From positions 1 through 64,000 of the forward strand of contig NZ_OY284435.1 of the NCBI RefSeq assembly GCF_958304185.1: a stretch of DNA of 64,000 nucleotides. Reading direction: 5' to 3'. Positions 7,448 to 16,488 of the stretch are shown here, piece by piece. Position numbers and translations under genes: made by a program. Source of the stretch: an uncultured Erythrobacter sp. (GTDB taxonomy: Bacteria > Pseudomonadota > Alphaproteobacteria > Sphingomonadales > Sphingomonadaceae). Every line of letters starts with the position of its first letter. The stretch's first letter is position 1. Below the pieces are notes generated by a model. It did not search any database. It saw only the letters and a program-made list of their open reading frames with translations, and was not told the origin of the DNA.

Positions 7448-9120
7448 TGAATGCCGGGACCGCGCGAGCACCTGATGGCGGCTATGATTACATCGTCGTC
7501 GGCAGCGGCGCGGCGGGGCTGGTCGGTGCGATTTCGGCGCGGCTCGCCGGATTACGCCCGCTGATCATCGAGAAGTCAGACCGCTGGGGCGGAACAACCG
7601 CGCTGTCAGGCGGGGTGCTATGGATTCCGGCCAATGACGCGATGATGGCCGAGGGAGTCGATGACCCGATAGAACAGGCGCGCGCCTATCTTGCCGGTCT
7701 GCTCGGCCCCGATGCAAGCGAACGCGAGCGCGCGAAGGCCGAGGCGTTTCTTGATCATGCCCCGATGATGGCCCGGATGCTGGAGGGCGAAGGCCTGACA
7801 TGGGTCCGCAACCGCGATCACCCCGATTATTATCCCGAAGTGGATGGCGCAGGCGTCGGCCGCACGCTTGAAGCCGCTCCGATCGACGGGCATCGGCTGG
7901 GCGCCCGGCTCGCTACCTTGCGCGGGGTGGAGCTTGATGTTCCGGCGCTGACCAGCGATCAGTTCGGACCGGCTGTGCTCGCCAAGACCGGAATTGGTCC
8001 AGCCATGGTGGGTGCCGGCATCATGCTGCGACATTACCGCGACAAGCTGCGCGGACGCAAACCGCTGGGGTCGGGCCGCGGGCTTATCGCCTCGCTCATG
8101 CTCATCGTCGACCGGCTTGGGATTCCGGTCCGGCTGTCCACTGCACTGATTGACCTGACCATGGACCACGGCGCTGTCACGGGGGTGGTGTTGGAGCATG
8201 ATGGCCAGCGCGAGACTTTGCCTGCACCGGCGGGCGTCCTGCTCGCGGCAGGCGGTTTCGCCCACAACCCGGCTCTGCGACTGGAATTGCAGGGCTTTGC
8301 TGCCACGTGGAGCAATGCCTCGCGCGACGATCAGGGCGACGCGCTGGTGGCGGCCCGCGCCATCGGCGCCGATACCGAACTGCTTGACGATTGCTGGTGG
8401 ATGCCGACGCTGGAAGTCGGACCGGACACCCGTGCGCTTGCGCTTGGCCTGCGCGCCTTGCCCGGCAGCATCGTCGTCGACCATCACGGCAAGCGCTACA
8501 TGGACGAAGCCCGATCTTACATGGCGACGGGTCGTATCATGCGCGAACACGGCGCAGCAGAGCATCGCCACTGGTTGATCATGGACGAACGCTTCCTGTC
8601 GCGACACATCTTTCCCGATTTGTCGCCACCCGGCGCACGGGCGGCGATGATGGCTAACGGCACGCTCAAGCGCGGCGAATCTATCGCAGAGCTGGCGGTT
8701 CAGTGCGGTCTCGATCCCGCCACCCTGTCGGCTACGGTGGAGCGTTTCAACGGGTTTGCGCATGCGGGCGTGGATGACGATTTCCACCGCGGCGCCACGG
8801 CTTACGACCGTTACTGGGCCGATCCGGTGCATAGACCCAACCCGAGCCTTGGCCCGATCGAACGCCCGCCCTTCTGGGCTGCGGTGCTGCGCCCGGGCGA
8901 TCTCGGCACCAATGGTGGTGTAAAGACTGACGCAGCGGGCAGAGTGCTGGACGGTGCGGAGCAGCCGATTGATGAGCTCTATGCCGCTGGTAACGGCAGC
9001 GGCTCGCCATTCCGCTGCAGCTATCCCGGGGCAGGGGCCACCATCGCGGCAGCCGCGACCTACGGTTACATCGCTGCGCGGCACGCCGCCAAACGCCGGG
9101 TCAACGCCCCGTCGGACTAA
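7447..9120 (+). CDS. 3-ketosteroid delta1-dehydrogenase-like flavoprotein
   Basis: A 557-residue FAD_binding_2 protein. YDYIVVGSGAAGLVGAISAR and LIIEKSDRWGGTTALSGGVL are textbook KstD N-terminal motifs, followed by a substrate cap domain with LDHAPMMARMLEGEGL. The C-terminus has LGTNGGVKTDAAGRVLDG, then AAGNGSGSPFRCSYPGAGATI, matching the KstD/3-oxosteroid dehydrogenase end. The second gene of the operon, with its ATG overlapping the upstream stop. Delta1-desaturation of a 3-oxo ring would fit the family, but activity on steroids is inference; cyclohexanone or terpenoid relatives exist. Confidence 0.8.
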   Translation: MNAGTARAPDGGYDYIVVGSGAAGLVGAISARLAGLRPLIIEKSDRWGGTTALSGGVLWIPANDAMMAEGVDDPIEQARAYLAGLLGPDASERERAKAEAFLDHAPMMARMLEGEGLTWVRNRDHPDYYPEVDGAGVGRTLEAAPIDGHRLGARLATLRGVELDVPALTSDQFGPAVLAKTGIGPAMVGAGIMLRHYRDKLRGRKPLGSGRGLIASLMLIVDRLGIPVRLSTALIDLTMDHGAVTGVVLEHDGQRETLPAPAGVLLAAGGFAHNPALRLELQGFAATWSNASRDDQGDALVAARAIGADTELLDDCWWMPTLEVGPDTRALALGLRALPGSIVVDHHGKRYMDEARSYMATGRIMREHGAAEHRHWLIMDERFLSRHIFPDLSPPGARAAMMANGTLKRGESIAELAVQCGLDPATLSATVERFNGFAHAGVDDDFHRGATAYDRYWADPVHRPNPSLGPIERPPFWAAVLRPGDLGTNGGVKTDAAGRVLDGAEQPIDELYAAGNGSGSPFRCSYPGAGATIAAAATYGYIAARHAAKRRVNAPSD

Positions 9121-9285
9121 TCAGCGCAACCAGGACATGATCTAGCCGGTATCAGACAGGTTCGGATCCTAGCAGGATGCAAGCAAGCCTTGCTGGCCGA
9201 ACAAAGCCTGCTCCGACTGGGAAGGAACCGACCCCAAACAAGATCTTGTTGCCATTGTCTTCCACGTGGGGTCGCTGTGCCATTT

Positions 9286-11250
9286 TCAGATCCCACGCGC
9301 GGCGATGTGGCCTTCGCGGATTGCCGCTTGGAGGTTGCGCGGGCTCAATGCGTCGCCAATCGCTTTGACCAGAGGCACCTGTCGGACAAGAGCGTTGTGA
9401 AGGTCGTTGATCGGCTGGTTTGGGGTCACCAGCACAACTGCATCGGCGATAATGGTGCACGTCCGGCCCGCGTAGGTCGGGGCAAGATCCACCTCGCCCT
9501 CCCGCACAGCAAGAATGCGATGGCGCAGGTGGATCTCCATGCTGCCGCTTGCCGCACCGATGCGTTCCAGCACCGGTTCCACCATCAGCGCGTTCTCCAC
9601 TTTGAAACCGAACTGCTTGAAGGGCGAGACGAAGGTCACATGCGCGCCGTCCGTCACCAGATGCTCGGCGATCCCCAGCGCTTCGTAATGGCCGGTGTCA
9701 TCGAGCACGGTGACCCGCAGACCCTCCCACCGACGATTGGAGGCGAGCACATCGTGGCTGGACAGGACATGCGGCAGATGATGGCCCGCAATCGGTTCGC
9801 CCGGGTTGGAGTTCTGCACCCCATCCATGCGCGGCGCGGAGCCGGTGGCGATAATCACCGCATCGGGCTGTTCGGCCAGAATGTCGCTGGCTTCGGCATA
9901 GGTCGAGAGGCGCACATCCACGCCCAGCCGGTAGATTTCCTGTTCCAGCCAGCCGACGATATCGGTGATGCCGTGGCGGGTCGGCAGGCGTCCGGCTAAC
10001 AGCAGTCCTCCGCCGAGCCGCGGAGCGGCTTCGAACAGCACGACCTTGTGGCCGCGCAAGGCGGCAACCCGCGCCGCCTCCATCCCGCCGACACCCCCAC
10101 CGACGACGATCACCGTGCCGGGTGTCGCGCTCAGCCTGATCTGGTCCTGATCGAGCAGCCGTTCCTGCCCGGTCTCGACATTCACCGCGCAGCCCAGCCG
10201 TCCAACGTCGAACAGCCCGCCGACACAGCCCTGGTTGCAGGCGATGCAGGGCCGCACTTCCTGTGCCCGCCCCTCGCGCGTCTTCTTCACGATATCGGGG
10301 TCTGCGATGTGGGCGCGGGTCATGCCGACCAAGTCGGCGTCGCCTGTGCGGATAGTCTGATCGGCTTCCTCCAGTGTGCGGAACCGGCCGGTGACGATGG
10401 TCGGCACGTTCACCGCGCTGGTTACGGGCACGGCCTCGGGTAATTCGTAGCCCGCTGGCTCGTGCATCCCGCCGATCATCTTGGGGAAGGCGTGATAGCT
10501 GCCAAGGCTGACATTGACGAAATCGATCAACCCCTCGGCTTCTAGCATCTGTGCGGCGCGGGCGTTTTCCTGCGGGCCGACTCCGCCCGCGCTGCCGTCC
10601 GCTGCCAGCCGGATACCGAGCGCAAAGTCCTTCGACACCGCCGCCCGGCAGGCGCGCATCACTTCGAGCATGAAGCGCATTCGGTTCTCGAACGAACCGC
10701 CATAGTCGTCCTCACGCTTGTTGAGGTTGGGCGAGAGGAACTGTTGGATCAGGTAGCCGTGTGCGCCATGCACCTCAACGCCGTCGAGTCCCGCCTTCTC
10801 GCAGCGCGCTGCGGCGGCGGCATAGGCGGCGATGATTTCGTCGATCATCCCCTTGGTCATCGGCACCGGCACATCCGCGCCGAGCGGGTTGGCGATCGTG
10901 GACGGCCCCCAAGGCGGCGATCCGTCGAGCGTATGGCCGTTGTGCCCTGCGTGCCAGAGCTGCTGGAACACCTTCATCCCGTGCGGCTGAACCGCGCGCA
11001 TCAGCTTGCCATAGCCCTCGTCCAGGGTTGGATCGATCATATTGAGCGGAGCAAGGCTGGTGGGATGCACGCCGAGGATCTCGATGATCGTCAGCCCCAC
11101 CCCGCCGCGCGCGCGGCGTTCGTGATAGGCGATCAGATCATCGCTCATCACCCCGCCGCCGATTCGGGTGGCATGGGCGGTGCGCACCACGCGGTTGGGG
11201 ATGGTGCAGCCGCCGACGCGGATCGGGGTGAGAACGTGGGTCAGCGTCAT
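9286..11250 (-). CDS. NADH:flavin oxidoreductase / 2,4-dienoyl-CoA reductase-like
   Basis: A 654-residue two-part enzyme. Residues 1-350 form an Old Yellow Enzyme TIM barrel binding FMN: GCTIPNRVVRTAHAT, HGAHGYLIQQFLSP and DDYGGSFENRMRF. A Cys cluster follows (C-I-A-C-N-Q-G-C, then a fourth Cys in GRLGCAVN) for a 4Fe-4S centre. The C-terminal half has FAD/NAD-binding motifs (TVIVVGGGVGGMEAARVAALRG). The family includes FadH, BaiCD/BaiH bile-acid reductases and trimethylamine dehydrogenase. It probably reduces an enone of the pathway intermediate. It lies 54 bases downstream of the Rieske gene on the same strand, so the two are likely co-transcribed. Confidence 0.87.
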   Translation of the reverse strand: MTLTHVLTPIRVGGCTIPNRVVRTAHATRIGGGVMSDDLIAYHERRARGGVGLTIIEILGVHPTSLAPLNMIDPTLDEGYGKLMRAVQPHGMKVFQQLWHAGHNGHTLDGSPPWGPSTIANPLGADVPVPMTKGMIDEIIAAYAAAAARCEKAGLDGVEVHGAHGYLIQQFLSPNLNKREDDYGGSFENRMRFMLEVMRACRAAVSKDFALGIRLAADGSAGGVGPQENARAAQMLEAEGLIDFVNVSLGSYHAFPKMIGGMHEPAGYELPEAVPVTSAVNVPTIVTGRFRTLEEADQTIRTGDADLVGMTRAHIADPDIVKKTREGRAQEVRPCIACNQGCVGGLFDVGRLGCAVNVETGQERLLDQDQIRLSATPGTVIVVGGGVGGMEAARVAALRGHKVVLFEAAPRLGGGLLLAGRLPTRHGITDIVGWLEQEIYRLGVDVRLSTYAEASDILAEQPDAVIIATGSAPRMDGVQNSNPGEPIAGHHLPHVLSSHDVLASNRRWEGLRVTVLDDTGHYEALGIAEHLVTDGAHVTFVSPFKQFGFKVENALMVEPVLERIGAASGSMEIHLRHRILAVREGEVDLAPTYAGRTCTIIADAVVLVTPNQPINDLHNALVRQVPLVKAIGDALSPRNLQAAIREGHIAARGI

Positions 11251-11304
11251 GTCAGGCCATCCATCCGTGAGAGAAGTGGTCTTTGCGGCGCCCCTGCTCT
11301 GGGG

Positions 11305-12603
11305 TTATACCGCCGCTTCCTGAGGTTTATTTGCCATGAGCGAGACGCGCGGATCATTCGGCCAGACCCAGTCGTCGCCGATGACCTGTTCGACCCGCAA
11401 CTCCGGGGGCACCGCACCCAGCCCGATCAGCCGGTCGCATTGCTGGTGGAACCAGTAGATGCGGGACTCCTGATAGCTCAGCGGCACGCTCTTGAACCCG
11501 CGGCTCTCCATCGACTGCTGGATCGCCTCGCCGAACTGGGTATCCTCCTGAATCAGTTTCGCCATCGCCCGCCCGTTGGATGAAGCAGCGTCAGGCACGG
11601 TCCACAGGTCGGGAGCTTCGCCGTCGCCCCAATCGGGCGCCATTGTGATCAGCTCTAACCGCGTGGTCGTCAGCGAGGTAGGCCAGAAGATCAGCGGCGG
11701 CACGAAGTAGTTCGATAGGGGCGAGACCCAGTTGGGGAAGATCGTGTAGCTCTGGGTGTGGGTGCGGCCCAGTTCACCAACCGTTTCGATTGAAGTCCAG
11801 TTCGGCGCATTGTCGAGTGCGCGCACATGATCGCGCTGCATTGCTTGCGGGGGCGGGGCCAGCATCCGGCCATGGCCGTGGGGATAGAGGTGATTGACGT
11901 TGCGCTTGGCATCGACCAGCGGCGCCACCGTTTCGGGGTGGATGAAGGGCACATGGTAGACTTCCATGTTGGCCTCCATCGCGACCTTCCAGTTGCAGTC
12001 GAGGTCGAACGAATGTCGAGCCGCGAGCCTCAGCTTGTGGAACCCGAATTCCTCCCATTCATCCGCGATCGGTCCGAGGAAGTCCCTAAGGCTGGCTGCC
12101 TGTTCGTCGAAGTTCACGTAGATGAGCTTGCCGAACATCTCGCAGCGCACAGGGATTAGGCCACGCGTCGATAGGTCGAGATCGACGAAATCCTGCCGCT
12201 CAGGAACGCCGATCAGCGTGCCGTCGGTCTTGTAGGTCCATGCGTGGTAGGGGCAGACGAACCGCCGCGCGCAGCCCTTGTCCTGCGTCACGACCGGCGC
12301 GCCGCGATGGCGGCAGGTGTTGTAGAAGGCGCGGACCACCCCGTCGGTGCCATGGACGATAATGATGGGATCGCCGGCATTGTTCCAGCGCATGAAGCTG
12401 CCGGGTTCGGGCACCTCGTCAAGGTGGGCTGCGAACAGCCAAGTCTTGCGAAAGATGTGCTCCTGTTCAAGCGCGTAGAACTCCGCGCTCGTATAGCGCG
12501 CAGCGGGGACATCGGGCAGCCGCGGGAATCCCGCTGGCGGTGCGTTGCGCTGGCCCTCCCACTCCATCAGGTCCTTGAGCGTGGCGATCATCTGCTCGTC
12601 CAT
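11305..12603 (-). CDS. Rieske 2Fe-2S ring-hydroxylating oxygenase alpha subunit
   Basis: A 432-residue oxygenase. The Rieske domain has Cys97-x-His99 and Cys117-x2-His120; the catalytic domain carries Glu214-x2-His217-x4-His222 (MEVYHVPFIH) for the mononuclear iron. No beta subunit, ferredoxin or reductase gene is adjacent, so electrons must come from elsewhere. Transcribed leftward from a 94-base divergent region holding the operator at 12629-12648. An internal ATG at 12591 is an alternative start. The substrate is unknown; with KstD-like and OYE-like enzymes nearby, hydroxylation of an alicyclic or aromatic ring is plausible. Confidence 0.87.
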   Translation of the reverse strand: MDEQMIATLKDLMEWEGQRNAPPAGFPRLPDVPAARYTSAEFYALEQEHIFRKTWLFAAHLDEVPEPGSFMRWNNAGDPIIIVHGTDGVVRAFYNTCRHRGAPVVTQDKGCARRFVCPYHAWTYKTDGTLIGVPERQDFVDLDLSTRGLIPVRCEMFGKLIYVNFDEQAASLRDFLGPIADEWEEFGFHKLRLAARHSFDLDCNWKVAMEANMEVYHVPFIHPETVAPLVDAKRNVNHLYPHGHGRMLAPPPQAMQRDHVRALDNAPNWTSIETVGELGRTHTQSYTIFPNWVSPLSNYFVPPLIFWPTSLTTTRLELITMAPDWGDGEAPDLWTVPDAASSNGRAMAKLIQEDTQFGEAIQQSMESRGFKSVPLSYQESRIYWFHQQCDRLIGLGAVPPELRVEQVIGDDWVWPNDPRVSLMANKPQEAAV

Positions 12604-12628
12604 ATTTCAACCCCGACTCGGCTATTGA

Positions 12629-12648
12629 TATGCAACGTCTGTTGCATA
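12629..12648. promoter_or_regulatory. Palindromic operator, copy 2
   Basis: TATGCAACgtctGTTGCATA, a perfect 8-4-8 palindrome midway between the two divergent Rieske genes, 26 bases from one start and 50 from the other. Its left arm is identical and its right arm differs by one base from the element at 5914-5933. Position and symmetry fit a TetR repressor site controlling both directions at once. Confidence 0.75.
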
Positions 12649-12697
12649 AACTCGGCATAGCTGCTAGTGCTGAATAGTGCAGCTGAGGGAGAAGAGC

Positions 12698-13966
12698 ATG
12701 CAGTCGAGTGAATGCACCGGTGACCTCGGCCAGACGGGCGTGCGCTTGGATCGGAACGCCCGTGCCCTCCTTGAGCAGCAGGCAAGCGAACTACTTGAGC
12801 ACACGGCCGCAGGCACCTTCCCGCTCGCACCTGATGTTATGACCCTCGATGCCAGGCAGTACACCTGCCCCGATCGCTTCGCGCAGGAGAAGCAGCGCAT
12901 CTTCCAACGCCTCCCGCTCGTCTTGGCGGCCTCGTGTCAGCTGCCGAGACCGGGGGATTTCTCTACCCTGGAGGTTGCCGGCATTCCGGTGCTGCTGGTG
13001 CGCGACAAGGCGGGCGCGGTCCACGCGCTGCTCAACAGCTGCACCCACCGCAGCGCTGCCGTGGCAAGCGGGTGCGGGTCGACCGCGCGCTTCACCTGCC
13101 CCTATCACGGTTGGACCTTCGCGCAGGACGGCGCGTTGCTTGGCGTTGCCAGTTCCGCCGATTTCGGCGCCGTCGATCGCGCTGCGCTCGCAATGAAGCG
13201 CTTCCCGGTTGCCGAGCGCGCGGGGCTGATCTGGGCAATTCTCGATCCCGACAGCCCGCACGATCCCGGAGCCATGCTTGGCGGGATCGACACGCTGATC
13301 GCAGGCTTCGGCCTCACTCATTGGACGATGATCGAAAGGCGCGTGCTGCACGGCCCCAACTGGAAGCTCGCCTTCGACGCGCATCTTGAGTTCTACCATG
13401 TCCCCGTCTTGCACCGCGAGACCTTCGGTCCAGAGCGCAGCAACCGCGCCTTCTACTTCACCCATGGTCCGCATCAGCGGGTGATCGCCCCGCAGGGCCG
13501 GCCGGGGGACGTGGTGCCCGACGATCTCTATACACTTGGGCGATTGCCCACCTCCGGAGAGCCGATTGATCCGCTGCTCATGGGCGAATGGATCCTGTTC
13601 CCCGGCACCTCAATCAACACCTTCTACATCGGCGGCATCCGCTGCGTGCTGCTGTCGATCGTTGTTCCTGGCGCCGAGGTCGGCACATCGACCACGACCC
13701 AGACCTTCCTCGCCGAAACTGTGCCGGATGACGCCGCTAGTGCAGCAATGCGCGAGACCAGCGCCTTTCTTGCGCATGTCGTGGGTGACGAGGATCTGCC
13801 GACGTCGGCGTTCCAGCAGAAGGTGATCGGGACGGGGTTGGTCGGCGAGGTGCGCTTCGGCCGCAATGAAGGCGGCTTGCAGCATTTCCACCGCTGGCTC
13901 GGCCGGGCATTGGACAGCGACAATGCCGCATTGCCTGCCCTATTGGCCGCGCCATGCCCGCAATAA
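12698..13966 (+). CDS. Rieske 2Fe-2S ring-hydroxylating oxygenase alpha subunit, second copy
   Basis: A 422-residue paralogue-type oxygenase, distinct from its divergent neighbour. Cys115-x-His117 and Cys134-x2-His137 bind the Rieske cluster; Glu231-x2-His234-x4-His239 (EFYHVPVLH) binds catalytic iron. I prefer the ATG at 12698 because GAGGGAG lies 7 bases upstream; a start at 12677 is possible. The 3' end overlaps the TetR gene by 13 bases, so the regulator is co-transcribed. Two alpha subunits with no beta or electron-transfer gene suggest two separate hydroxylation steps using shared cellular reductases. Confidence 0.86.
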   Translation: MQSSECTGDLGQTGVRLDRNARALLEQQASELLEHTAAGTFPLAPDVMTLDARQYTCPDRFAQEKQRIFQRLPLVLAASCQLPRPGDFSTLEVAGIPVLLVRDKAGAVHALLNSCTHRSAAVASGCGSTARFTCPYHGWTFAQDGALLGVASSADFGAVDRAALAMKRFPVAERAGLIWAILDPDSPHDPGAMLGGIDTLIAGFGLTHWTMIERRVLHGPNWKLAFDAHLEFYHVPVLHRETFGPERSNRAFYFTHGPHQRVIAPQGRPGDVVPDDLYTLGRLPTSGEPIDPLLMGEWILFPGTSINTFYIGGIRCVLLSIVVPGAEVGTSTTTQTFLAETVPDDAASAAMRETSAFLAHVVGDEDLPTSAFQQKVIGTGLVGEVRFGRNEGGLQHFHRWLGRALDSDNAALPALLAAPCPQ

Positions 13967-14544
13967 TCGATCACGCAGCGCGCCGCACGGCGCTGGCCGA
14001 GGTTGCTGCTGATCTCGTAGCAACTGGCGGCTCCGAAGCGGCGACCGTGCGCGCTGTGGCGGCGGCGGCCGGGTTCAGCACCAAGGCGGTGACGCACTAC
14101 TTCCCCGACAAACGCGCTCTGATGCTGCTCACCTACCGCCATGCGGCGCTAAGTTCGAAGGCGCGCACAGATGCCTCGCAGCCCGAGGGCCGTAAGGATG
14201 TCGCTGCGCTGCTGCACGCGCTCCTCCCGACCGACCCGAAGGTCGAGCGCGACTGGCGGGTCTGGTTTTCTTTCTGGGGCCTCGCCATCGCCGACCCCGA
14301 GCTTGCCGAGGAGCAACGGGTTCGGATGCGTGATTTCGTCGCGCAGATCGCCGCCATCCTCGCTGCCGACCCCGCTTTTTCGCATTGTGCCGTGGCCGAT
14401 TACCCGCGCATCGCGAGCGCGCTGCTGGCGGCGCTGATCGGGATCGTCACCCAGGTGATCTTCGCTCCCGAATCCTGGCCACCCTCCGCGCAGGCGCAGG
14501 CCATCGACGACCTGCTGGCTCGCATCGCGAACCGCGCTGATTGA
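13954..14544 (+). CDS. TetR-family transcriptional regulator
   Basis: A 196-residue regulator. The N-terminal helix-turn-helix is clear (ATVRAVAAAAGFSTKAVTHYFPDKRAL, about residues 32-58), including the Y-F-x-x-K that ends TetR DNA-binding domains. The C-terminal part is helical and hydrophobic with several Trp residues, fitting a ligand pocket. Its start overlaps the Rieske gene by 13 bases. By position it is the likely repressor of the catabolic cluster through the 8-4-8 palindromes at 5914 and 12629, which would also make it autoregulated. Confidence 0.88.
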   Translation: MPAIIDHAARRTALAEVAADLVATGGSEAATVRAVAAAAGFSTKAVTHYFPDKRALMLLTYRHAALSSKARTDASQPEGRKDVAALLHALLPTDPKVERDWRVWFSFWGLAIADPELAEEQRVRMRDFVAQIAAILAADPAFSHCAVADYPRIASALLAALIGIVTQVIFAPESWPPSAQAQAIDDLLARIANRAD

Positions 14545-14583
14545 AAGACAAAAATGACGGGAGAGGGCGAGAAATGAGCCAGC

Positions 14584-14720
14584 GTGACGAGAGAAAAAAC
14601 AGTTGCTGTGGCCGGCGCTGCGGACGGGATGAGCCGGGCACTAGCGCTCGCCTTTGCCCGTGAGGGCGCAGCCGTAATGGCCTGCGATGTCAATTCGGCG
14701 GGGCTTGAGGGGAGCGTGCC
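14584..14720 (+). pseudogene. Short-chain dehydrogenase, 5' fragment
   Basis: About 45 codons from a GTG at 14584 encode TREKTVAVAGAADGMSRALA and FAREGAAVMACDVNSAGLE, a short-chain dehydrogenase N-terminus with the NAD-binding G-x3-G-x-x motif altered (GAADGMSRA). Similarity then stops abruptly and the sequence runs into an IS-end-like stretch at 14732. The remaining 200 or so residues are missing. It was probably the next gene of the catabolic operon, broken by a transposition-related deletion. Confidence 0.7.
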
Positions 14721-14731
14721 GCCATCACGAA

Positions 14732-14760
14732 GTGCTCTGCCACCTGCCCAAAATTGGACG
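14732..14760. mobile_element. IS3-family end remnant
   Basis: The 15-mer gtgctctgccacctg at 14732-14746, followed by cccaaaattggac, is the reverse complement of the stretch at 47418-47432 beside the IS3 remnant. That stretch continues into a similar aaaactggac. The match sits exactly where the dehydrogenase fragment ends, so it looks like the scar of a lost insertion sequence. Confidence 0.5.
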
Positions 14761-15325
14761 CCGCCCCGACAAACACGCTGACACCGAGCCTCTTGACGAA
14801 TGAAGACTTGTCGACCATGTTTTTTCTGCGGGCCGGGCCCCTCTGGCGATCATATTTGAGATGATCGTGATGTCGGACCGCATCGAGGAAGCTCGGTGCA
14901 GGTTCACATGAACAAATGTCCCCCGCTACAGCTGACTCGATTGATCCATCTTTGTTTGGAGAGAGGCTGTGAAATACTTTTCCAGTAAATTGATCAAATT
15001 TGGCCTGAGGCCTGACGGCGAGTTATCAGCTGAGCTAACGCCGTGCGTTGCCGGTCAGATTCAGCTGCCGCGGCAGCAAGGACCGCACTAGCCCGTCATG
15101 CATCGTTGCTAACGGAGGCCCATGGGGCTCGCCCTTGTTGACTGGCTTTTTGCTGGCCGGGACGAGTTATCACCGCCTTCACCTTGCGACCGCAACAGAT
15201 CTTTTCAACTAAATCATTCAACTAGTGATCTGCCAGCCCAAGTTTTCTCTCGTCATTGAGCATAGGAAAATTCAGCAAGTTCTGAAATTTCGGACCAACA
15301 GATCATCCATTCTATGGAGAGAATT
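14761..15325. other. Intergenic region, nothing recognised
   Basis: 565 bases with no convincing gene. The GC content falls towards the right end, and a 40-codon frame from a GTG near 14969 has a fair ribosome site but no recognisable content. The promoter of the secreted protein at 15326 should lie near 15250-15310. Confidence 0.4.
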
Positions 15326-15775
15326 ATGCTATTTTCATTTACAGCTGTAATGGTGCTTGGATTAATAGCCGCATCGCCACTCACAACTATCGAGCATTCA
15401 ACACAAATCGATCACGATACTGGCCCACTGACTGCGAACTATCACGGCAACATCAGCATAGATCAGAAGCAGACCGGTAGCGTTACCCCGAGCGGTCGGC
15501 CTTCAACGCTTCGTTGTATTTGGACCGCCAGCATTGCCGTCACGCGTGACGCAAAGACAGCGGACGGGATGATCTTGGGCCGCCAGTTTGTTCGTGAAAA
15601 CGTTGCTTCAGGCAGTTACGCGGGCTGGTGTAGCAAGAACAAAATCGCGATTGCCGAAAGTGTTGCAAAACGCACGCCAGATCTTGAACGCCATATCACG
15701 GCCTTGGTTCAGGAGGATCGTAACATTCTGCTCGCCGACCTCGACAGGTTACGCAGTTCGGCACGGACAATGTGA
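15326..15775 (+). CDS. Small secreted hypothetical protein
   Basis: A 149-residue protein starting MLFSFTAVMVLGLIAASPLT, a probable signal peptide. I choose the ATG at 15326 because GGAGAG lies 5 bases upstream; the ATG at 15314 overlaps that ribosome site. The mature part contains two Cys (LRCIWTAS and GWCSKNK) that could pair, and a C-terminal helical stretch. I do not recognise the family. It stands alone and is followed by a clear hairpin terminator. GC content is lower than in neighbours. Confidence 0.55.
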   Translation: MLFSFTAVMVLGLIAASPLTTIEHSTQIDHDTGPLTANYHGNISIDQKQTGSVTPSGRPSTLRCIWTASIAVTRDAKTADGMILGRQFVRENVASGSYAGWCSKNKIAIAESVAKRTPDLERHITALVQEDRNILLADLDRLRSSARTM

Positions 15776-15794
15776 TACGTCACTGTTCGATTTT

Positions 15795-15824
15795 AGCCGC
15801 CGTTGCAGGCGCAACGGCGGCTTT
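15795..15824 (+). terminator. Rho-independent terminator
   Basis: An 11-bp perfect stem (agccgccgttg at 15795-15805 with caacggcggct at 15812-15822), a 6-base loop, and a short T run, 20 bases after the stop at 15775. The T tract is brief but the stem is strong. Confidence 0.75.
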
Positions 15825-16488
15825 CGAAATTGAAATGCATGGCCGCCCCCAGCCGCGACCTCACAAAGCAGGCGCATAGAGGCTGGGGCGCCGCCCTAGG
15901 ATCCAGTCGCAGGGTCCTCAGGATTCGACCCGCCATGGATCGATCCGTTACGCGACCGCTTTTTTATGTCTCAAGACGATGCTGGGCTGGCCGTGCGAGC
16001 CCTGCGACGTGCGGCATGAATGAGAACGTCGCTTCCGATCTCTTGAAGCAAACTTGACTCACAATCGGAAGCTCGTAGTCTCGACCTGATGGAACTTCCT
16101 TCCACATACTCGCGCTTTGTTCACCACGGTGGTCAACTCGCCGCGCGCTTCCAGTCCGGGCTTGTGCTGCTCTAACGACGCCAAGCCCGGATCTTATTCG
16201 ACCTGGAACTCAGGAGCGGGATTTTCTCCCCTCCTCGCTCGGATAGGCAGGACTCCCAACCTTACATCTGACAGCCACTATGGCCGATTTGCCGTCGTGC
16301 TTCCGCTCGCCGCTGAGTTGCATGCGTTTTTGAGCCTACCCGGCCGCGCAACCTCGCCAGCCGGCAAGGACACCAATCCTGACAGCTGAGCAAGGTCACG
16401 CTTTGCGGCTGCATGAAGACCGTTCTTCGCAAAAGATCTTGCGCCGATTGTGTCTATCAAAGTGATTTCTGAACAAGGTCCGTAAAAC
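15825..16488. other. Intergenic region, nothing recognised
   Basis: About 660 bases without a supportable gene. A 90-codon frame at 16117-16389 has no recognisable content and no ribosome site. No repeat or RNA gene was seen. Confidence 0.4.

Noticed and set aside
14969-15091. Possible 40-codon gene with a ribosome-like site
   Set aside because: No recognisable content, short, and no conserved context; could be chance.
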